Below the pieces are notes generated by a model. It ran no database searches and was not told the DNA's origin. It saw only the letters and a list, made by a program, of their open reading frames with translations. Positions 38,653 through 43,055 of a stretch of DNA of 43,055 bases are shown here, piece by piece. Made by a program: the position numbers and the translations under genes. This stretch comes from an uncultured Cellvibrio sp. (GTDB taxonomy: Bacteria > Pseudomonadota > Gammaproteobacteria > Pseudomonadales > Cellvibrionaceae), in assembly GCA_946481735.1 (NCBI GenBank), contig CAMLOU010000017.1, positions 1 through 43,055 of the forward strand, read 5' to 3'. How positions within the stretch are numbered: the stretch's first letter is position 1; every line of letters starts with the position of its first letter.

Positions 38653-39303
38653 ATGCCAAAAGCGCTTAATGCCCCGATGACATCGGCCCGACAAACAACA
38701 CTGTTTGATTCACCCGCCTGCGAAACCCTGCTGTCGCTGGATGGCGAGGTGCGTCTGTATCGTCATTGGCTGCCAACCGCCATGGCCGATACCTGCTTGC
38801 GGGATTTAATCACCACATTGGAATGGCAGCAGTCGCGCATTCGCATCCACGGCCAGGAGCATGCGATCCCGCGCCTGAATGCGTGGTATGGCGATCCGGG
38901 CTGTGCTTACCGGTACTCCGGGGTGCGGTTTGATCCTTTGCCCTGGACCGATACGTTGGCTGATATCCGCCAAAGGCTGGCAGCCACCTTGGGGATTGCC
39001 TTTAACAGTGTGCTCGCCAACCGTTATCGCGATGGCCGCGACAGTGTGGCCTGGCACAGTGATGATGAGCCGGAGCTGGGGCACAACCCGGTCATCGCGT
39101 CGGTCAGTCTGGGGGCAACGCGACGTTTTACGCTCAAGCACAAATCCCGCAAAGAGGTGCCAACCCTGGCGGTGGACTTGACCCACGGTTCCCTACTGGT
39201 CATGGCGGGGCCTACGCAGCACCATTGGCTTCACCAGGTGGCAAAAACGACCCGGATAGTTGATGAGCGGGTGAACTTGACGTTTAGATATATTTTTCAA
39301 TAG
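38653..39303 (+). CDS. AlkB-like 2-oxoglutarate/Fe(II) dioxygenase
   Basis: A 216-residue dioxygenase of the AlkB family, likely removing alkyl groups from DNA or RNA bases. The iron ligands are His135 and Asp137 (WHSDDE) and probably His194 (HHWLH). The 2-oxoglutarate-binding signature RxNxTxR is RVNLTFR at 206-212. PRLNAWYGDPG and YRDGRDSVAWH resemble the ALKBH2/3-like bacterial group. The start is ATG at 38653; an ATG eight codons later is also possible, and neither has a strong ribosome site. It stands alone between murB and gacA. Confidence 0.9.
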   Translation: MPKALNAPMTSARQTTLFDSPACETLLSLDGEVRLYRHWLPTAMADTCLRDLITTLEWQQSRIRIHGQEHAIPRLNAWYGDPGCAYRYSGVRFDPLPWTDTLADIRQRLAATLGIAFNSVLANRYRDGRDSVAWHSDDEPELGHNPVIASVSLGATRRFTLKHKSRKEVPTLAVDLTHGSLLVMAGPTQHHWLHQVAKTTRIVDERVNLTFRYIFQ

Positions 39304-39383
39304 TTTGCTGATGAGTTTTCACGTGGATTGTTCAAAGTTTCCCCGGGCAATCCCGGCAAGATACGCAGGTTAGTGCTACTTTA

Positions 39384-39401
39384 TTGACAGGTGGTAGCGC
39401 T
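39384..39401 (+). promoter_or_regulatory. Possible promoter and operator upstream of gacA
   Basis: A perfect TTGACA (39384-39389) is followed by TGGTAGCGCT (39392-39401), which resembles a LacI-family half operator. No good -10 hexamer is found at standard spacing, so this is weak. Confidence 0.25.
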
Positions 39402-39492
39402 TTGCGATGGCAGACTCTACAATCTCCCGCAAGCTGTCTTTACGTTTAATAACAAAGGTGTGACTCCGGTTTGGCCGGATTGGGGGTTTGGT

Positions 39493-40146
39493 TTGACAAA
39501 GATACTTGTTGTCGATGATCACGATTTAGTGCGTATGGGAATTGTGCGCATGCTGGCAGACGTGAATGGATATCAAGTAGTCGGTGAGGCCAAAAGTGGG
39601 GAAGAGGCAGTAGCCAAGGCGCGCACCTTGGTACCGGACGTTGTGCTGATGGATGTGAAGATGCCCGGTATGGGCGGTCTGGAGGCAACCAAGAAGTTGT
39701 TGGCGATTAATCCCGGTATGAAGATCATTGCTGTCACGGCGTGCGATGACAATTTATACCCGACCCGCCTGATGCAGGCGGGCGCCGTGGGGTATGTCAC
39801 CAAAGGCGCTGAATTTACCGAGATTACCGATGCGATTAACAAAGTCATCCGCGGTGATTTGTACATGAGCAACAGCATTGCCCAGCAGCTCGCGCTCAAA
39901 AACTTCAGCGGTAACAGCAGCCAGGAATCGCCCTTCGAAAAACTGTCCCAACGCGAATTGCAAACGGCGATGCTCATTGCCAATGGTCAGAAAGTGAATG
40001 ATATTGCGACGACCTTTTGTGTCAGTCCCAAAACCGTTAACAGTTATCGTTACCGGATCTTTGAGAAACTTAATATCAACAGCGATGTCGAATTGACGCT
40101 CCTAGCGGTCAAGCATAACTTTCTCGATCCGGAAGCCGTGGTGTAA
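39493..40146 (+). CDS. gacA: Response regulator GacA/UvrY (LuxR-type output)
   Basis: Response regulator of the GacS/GacA (BarA/UvrY) system, which in relatives drives small RNAs that titrate CsrA/RsmA. It is 217 residues. The receiver domain begins ILVVDDHDLVRMG with acidic Asp8-Asp9, phospho-acceptor Asp54 in VVLMDVKMPG and a lysine in YVTKG. The LuxR helix-turn-helix is in LSQRELQTAMLIANGQ...VSPKTVNSYRYRIFEKLN. I place the start at TTG 39493, which gives the family-typical N-terminus and has GGGGGT upstream; a GTG 34 codons earlier has no support. uvrC follows, the conserved order. Confidence 0.93.
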   Translation: MTKILVVDDHDLVRMGIVRMLADVNGYQVVGEAKSGEEAVAKARTLVPDVVLMDVKMPGMGGLEATKKLLAINPGMKIIAVTACDDNLYPTRLMQAGAVGYVTKGAEFTEITDAINKVIRGDLYMSNSIAQQLALKNFSGNSSQESPFEKLSQRELQTAMLIANGQKVNDIATTFCVSPKTVNSYRYRIFEKLNINSDVELTLLAVKHNFLDPEAVV

Positions 40147-40217
40147 TCGGCTGCTTCTATATGACTGGCGGGCAATGAGGCAATTGCCTGCGTAATATTT
40201 TTGTACTCAAAAACTGC

Positions 40218-42068
40218 ATGGTTACTGACAGCAACGCAGCACCCGCTGAACCCTTTGACTCCGCTCGTTTCCTCGCTAATGTCACCCAACAACCCGGTAT
40301 CTACCAGATGTTTGGTGAAGACGGGGTTATCCTCTATGTGGGTAAAGCCAAAAATCTTAAAGCGCGTCTCGCCAGCTATTTCCGCAAATCCGGTTTAAGC
40401 GTTAAAACCCAGGCGCTGGTGGCGAAGATTCGCCAGATCGAAGTCACGGTGACCGCCAGTGAAACCGAAGCGCTGATCCTGGAACAAAACCTGATCAAGG
40501 CCAACCGGCCGCCGTATAACATCCTGCTGCGTGACGATAAATCCTATCCCTATATTTTTATCTCCAGCGGTGAAGACTTTCCGCGTATCAGTTTTCATCG
40601 CGGCGCCAAGAAAAAACGCGGTGAATATTTTGGGCCCTATCCCAACGTGGGTGCCGTGCGTGACAGCCTGAATTTTCTGCAAAAAACATTTCGCATACGC
40701 CAGTGTGAAGACAGTGTTTTCAGGAATCGCTCACGCCCGTGTTTGCAATATCAAATCAAGCGCTGCACCGCACCTTGCGTCAATTTTATTAACCCGGATG
40801 AATACGCGAATGATTTGCGCCACACGCGCATGTTCCTGACCGGCAACAGCGATACATTAATGCGCGAATTGGCCAATCAGATGGATGCCGCCTCGCAAGG
40901 GCTGGAGTTTGAAAAAGCCGCCAATTATCGCGATCAGATCATGGCATTGCGCAACATCCAGACCCAACAGGTGATGGAAGAAGGCAAGGGCGATGTCGAT
41001 GTTATTGCGGCGGAGATGCAAGGGCTGGTGATTTGCGTCCATGTGCTGTTTATTCGCCAGGGGCGGATTCTGGGCAGCCGCAGTTTTTATCCGCAGGCCG
41101 GCTTGACCGAATCGCCGGCGGAAGTCCTCACGCAATTTTTGCCGCAGTTTTATCTCGCCAGTGAAGGGCGTGAGATTCCGCGAGAAATCATCACCAGTCA
41201 CGCGATTGAAGAAGCGGACCTGCTGTGCGCGGCCTTACAGCAAGCTACCGGTCGACAGGTGTTTTTAACGAGCAGTGTGCGCAGCCACCGCGCGCAATGG
41301 TTGCAGATGGCGGCCACCGCTGCACAACAAAACCTGACCAGCCACCTCAACAGCAAAAAGAACTCCCAGGATCGTTTCCTGGCTTTGCAGGATGCTCTGG
41401 GGCTGGACGAAATGCCCCAGCGCCTGGAGTGCTTCGACATCAGCCACAGCAGCGGCGAGTTGACCGTCGCGTCTTGCGTTGTGTTCGATACCAATGGGCC
41501 GCTCAAGTCGGACTATCGCCGGTTTAACATCGACGGCATTACACCGGGTGATGATTATGCGGCGATGGAACAGGCGCTACAGCGGCGCTACACCCGCTTA
41601 CAAAAAGGCGAGGGCAAACTGCCGGATATCCTGCTCATTGACGGCGGTAAGGGTCAGCTTGCCAAGGCGGTAGCGGTGCTCGCGGAGCTTGGGGTGAATG
41701 ATGTCCTGATGATCGGTGTGGCCAAGGGCACAACCCGCAAGGCGGGCTTTGAAACCCTGTTCAACGCACAGACCGGCGCAGAGATCGTCTTGCCGGGCGA
41801 TTCACCGGCGTTGCACCTGATCCAGCATATCCGCGACGAAGCGCACCGATTCGCTATCACCGGCCACAAACAGCGCCGCGACAAAAAACGCAAAACATCC
41901 ACGCTGGAAGACGTACCGGGCATTGGGGCAGGGCGTCGCCGGGAGCTACTGCGTCACTTTGGCGGGCTGCCCGAAATCCGCAAAGCCAGCGTTAATGACC
42001 TCGCCAAAGTCCAGGGCATCAGCCAGCGGCTCGCCGAAGAGATTTACTCCTTTTTCCATAATGACTAG
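40218..42068 (+). CDS. uvrC: Excinuclease ABC subunit C
   Basis: Makes both incisions in nucleotide excision repair. It is 616 residues and complete. The GIY-YIG domain starts QPGIYQMFGEDG with LYVGKAKNLKARL; the UVR helical motif (EFEKAANYRDQI) is near 220; the RNase H-like C-terminal nuclease shows ECFDISHSSGE and LLIDGGKGQL; tandem helix-hairpin-helices (VPGIGAGRRRELLRHFGG) end the protein. ATG at 40218 lacks an obvious Shine-Dalgarno. It lies 71 bases after gacA. Confidence 0.97.
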   Translation: MVTDSNAAPAEPFDSARFLANVTQQPGIYQMFGEDGVILYVGKAKNLKARLASYFRKSGLSVKTQALVAKIRQIEVTVTASETEALILEQNLIKANRPPYNILLRDDKSYPYIFISSGEDFPRISFHRGAKKKRGEYFGPYPNVGAVRDSLNFLQKTFRIRQCEDSVFRNRSRPCLQYQIKRCTAPCVNFINPDEYANDLRHTRMFLTGNSDTLMRELANQMDAASQGLEFEKAANYRDQIMALRNIQTQQVMEEGKGDVDVIAAEMQGLVICVHVLFIRQGRILGSRSFYPQAGLTESPAEVLTQFLPQFYLASEGREIPREIITSHAIEEADLLCAALQQATGRQVFLTSSVRSHRAQWLQMAATAAQQNLTSHLNSKKNSQDRFLALQDALGLDEMPQRLECFDISHSSGELTVASCVVFDTNGPLKSDYRRFNIDGITPGDDYAAMEQALQRRYTRLQKGEGKLPDILLIDGGKGQLAKAVAVLAELGVNDVLMIGVAKGTTRKAGFETLFNAQTGAEIVLPGDSPALHLIQHIRDEAHRFAITGHKQRRDKKRKTSTLEDVPGIGAGRRRELLRHFGGLPEIRKASVNDLAKVQGISQRLAEEIYSFFHND

Positions 42069-42173
42069 CCATGTAGTATGATCGCCACCTTGTATTGATC
42101 GGCGCCGCCATGGCACCGGCCAGCTGCAGTAGGGCAACTCGGCATTGCCTATTTTGAGAGAAGCGTTCATTAC

Positions 42174-42728
42174 ATGACTTTGGCTAACCAACTCACGCTC
42201 CTGCGTATCATTCTGATTCCCCTGTTTGTTGTGGTTTTTTACCTTCCCTTCAAGTGGGCACATTTTGCTTCGGCCATGATCTTCAGTGTTGCGGCGATTA
42301 CCGACTGGCTGGATGGCTACGTGGCTCGTAAATACAACCAAAGTACACCCTTTGGCGCCTTCCTCGACCCGGTTGCTGACAAACTCATGGTGGCAATTGC
42401 CCTGTTGTTGCTGGTAGGGCTGCATCACGACTCTGCCTGGTTCGCGGCAGCCGCTGCGGTGATTGTGGGGCGCGAGATTGTTATTTCGGCCCTGCGTGAA
42501 TGGATGGCGGAGCTGGGGCAGCGCGCCAGCGTAGCGGTGTCCTATATCGGCAAGATCAAGACCACCTTGCAGATGACCGCCATTATCGTCCTGCTGATGG
42601 ACCTCCCGTTCCTGATGCTGATTGGCTATATTGCGCTCGCAGGCGCCGCCGTGCTGACCTTGTGGTCGATGGTGTTGTATCTGCGCGCAGCCTGGCCCTT
42701 TCTGTTGCCGGACGTGGATAACAAGTAA
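42174..42728 (+). CDS. pgsA: CDP-diacylglycerol-glycerol-3-phosphate 3-phosphatidyltransferase
   Basis: Inner-membrane enzyme making phosphatidylglycerol phosphate. It is 184 residues with about five helices. The CDP-alcohol phosphotransferase signature is complete: [13 protein letters not shown] followed by [10 protein letters not shown] (D-G-x2-A-R-x8-G-x3-D-x3-D, about residues 44-66). The N-terminus [16 protein letters not shown] is typical. ATG with GAGAGAAG upstream. It follows uvrC by 105 bases and precedes two tRNAs without an obvious terminator. Confidence 0.96.
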   Translation: MTLANQLTLLRIILIPLFVVVFYLPFKWAHFASAMIFSVAAITDWLDGYVARKYNQSTPFGAFLDPVADKLMVAIALLLLVGLHHDSAWFAAAAAVIVGREIVISALREWMAELGQRASVAVSYIGKIKTTLQMTAIIVLLMDLPFLMLIGYIALAGAAVLTLWSMVLYLRAAWPFLLPDVDNK

Positions 42729-42826
42729 TGTGACGCAGGCAGTGAGCCGGGCGATTAAATCCCGATCACGTGCAACAATCTCAGGTTAAGCCTCAGAAAA
42801 CACTAGGATTTTTAAAACGATTCCGC

Positions 42827-42832
42827 TAGAAT
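42827..42832 (+). promoter_or_regulatory. Possible -10 element of the tRNA-Cys/Leu unit
   Basis: TAGAAT at 42827-42832 with a GC-rich stretch (TCCGGCCC) just after it, about 15 bases before tRNA-Cys. No good -35 element is seen at 16-18 bases. Confidence 0.35.
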
Positions 42833-42846
42833 TCCGGCCCTCAAAC

Positions 42847-42920
42847 GGCGCGATAGCAAAGCGGTTATGCTCTGGATTGCAAATCCAGCTAGTCCGGTTC
42901 GACTCCGGATCGCGCCTCCA
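42847..42920 (+). tRNA. tRNA-Cys (anticodon GCA)
   Basis: A 74-base cloverleaf: GGCGCGA pairs with TCGCGCC, discriminator T and encoded CCA. The anticodon stem CTGGA/TCCAG holds loop TTGCAAA, giving GCA. T-loop GGTTCGACTCC. It lies downstream of pgsA as in other gammaproteobacteria. Confidence 0.96.
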
Positions 42921-42923
42921 CTT

Positions 42924-42943
42924 TTTTACGTGCCGACGTAAAA
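42924..42943 (+). other. Hairpin between the two tRNAs
   Basis: TTTTACGT (42924-42931) pairs with ACGTAAAA (42936-42943) around a GCCG loop. It is probably a processing element of a shared tRNA transcript. It is not a normal terminator because no T run follows. Confidence 0.4.
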
Positions 42944-42950
42944 GCACTCT

Positions 42951-43037
42951 GCCCGAGTGGTGAAATCGGTAGACACAACAGATTTAAAATCTGTCGATCG
43001 CAAGGTCGTGCCGGTTCAAGTCCGGCCTCGGGCACCA
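42951..43037 (+). tRNA. tRNA-Leu (anticodon TAA)
   Basis: An 87-base class II tRNA with long variable arm (CGATCGCAAGGTCG). The acceptor GCCCGAG pairs with CTCGGGC, then A and encoded CCA. The anticodon stem ACAGA/TCTGT holds loop TTTAAAA, giving UAA. It is probably co-transcribed with tRNA-Cys. Confidence 0.96.
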
Positions 43038-43055
43038 TCCAAAAATCCCTTTAAA

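Noticed and set aside
39392..39401. LacI-type operator (TGGTAGCGCT) controlling gacA
   Set aside because: Only one half matches, and regulation of gacA by a sugar repressor has no other support; kept only as a low-confidence site.
42729..42846. tRNA-Gly expected between pgsA and tRNA-Cys from Pseudomonas gene order
   Set aside because: No cloverleaf can be formed in this gap; the gene is absent here.

Overview
The window looks like core chromosome of a gammaproteobacterium related to Cellvibrio or Pseudomonas. This is inferred from gene order and protein families; no search was run. Three blocks follow the order I know from Pseudomonas genomes: (i) csiV-mfd next to nqrABCDEF; (ii) sthA, PilZ gene, lolCDE, DUF2062, comEC, exbB/exbD, lpxK, kdsB, LMW-PTP, murB; (iii) gacA/uvrY, uvrC, pgsA, tRNA-Cys, tRNA-Leu. 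A complete Na+-NQR operon and several GTG/TTG starts fit this assignment.

Bases 1-9042 are a surface-polysaccharide (O-antigen-like) segment, visibly more AT-rich than the rest, most strongly in the first 5-7 kb. The left end, on the plus strand, holds a protein cut by the window edge, a polyprenyl-phosphate-type glycosyltransferase and a GtrA flippase. The minus strand carries a WbpV-like epimerase, a WecA/WbpL-like initiating phosphoglycosyltransferase, a WbpM/FlaA1-like 4,6-dehydratase, a rhamnosyltransferase-like GT2 and a DUF2142 membrane protein. A tRNA-Val(GAC), with its own promoter and UUCG terminator, separates this segment from the core genome.

Bases 9350-14035 hold htpG behind a near-consensus heat-shock (sigma-32) promoter, then mgsA-hpt, a cold-shock protein gene with a long leader, and csiV read toward it on the other strand. 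The csp and csiV genes share a 22-bp perfect hairpin terminator. mfd (14032-17556, minus) lies upstream of csiV and overlaps it by ATGA. A 527-base gap (17557-18083) follows, with an orphan terminator and the leader of the nqr operon.

Bases 18084-25235 are nqrABCDEF-apbE-nqrM: the sodium-pumping NADH:quinone oxidoreductase, the enzyme that attaches FMN covalently to NqrB and NqrC, and the NqrF maturation factor. A textbook intrinsic terminator lies inside the signal-peptide codons of apbE. sthA (soluble transhydrogenase) follows. Bases 26759-39303 serve the envelope: lipoprotein export (LolCDE), DNA uptake (ComEC), a proton-driven ExbB/ExbD pair, lipid A and Kdo synthesis (LpxK, KdsB), peptidoglycan precursor synthesis (MurB), a PilZ protein with a split domain and an AlkB-like dioxygenase. 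Bases 39493-43037 are gacA-uvrC-pgsA and two tRNAs.

I see no CRISPR array, insertion sequence, prophage or toxin system, and no clear undescribed multigene system. The more unusual signals are regulatory (the terminator in apbE, the orphan terminator before nqr) or architectural (the split PilZ protein, the polysaccharide-cluster proteins).
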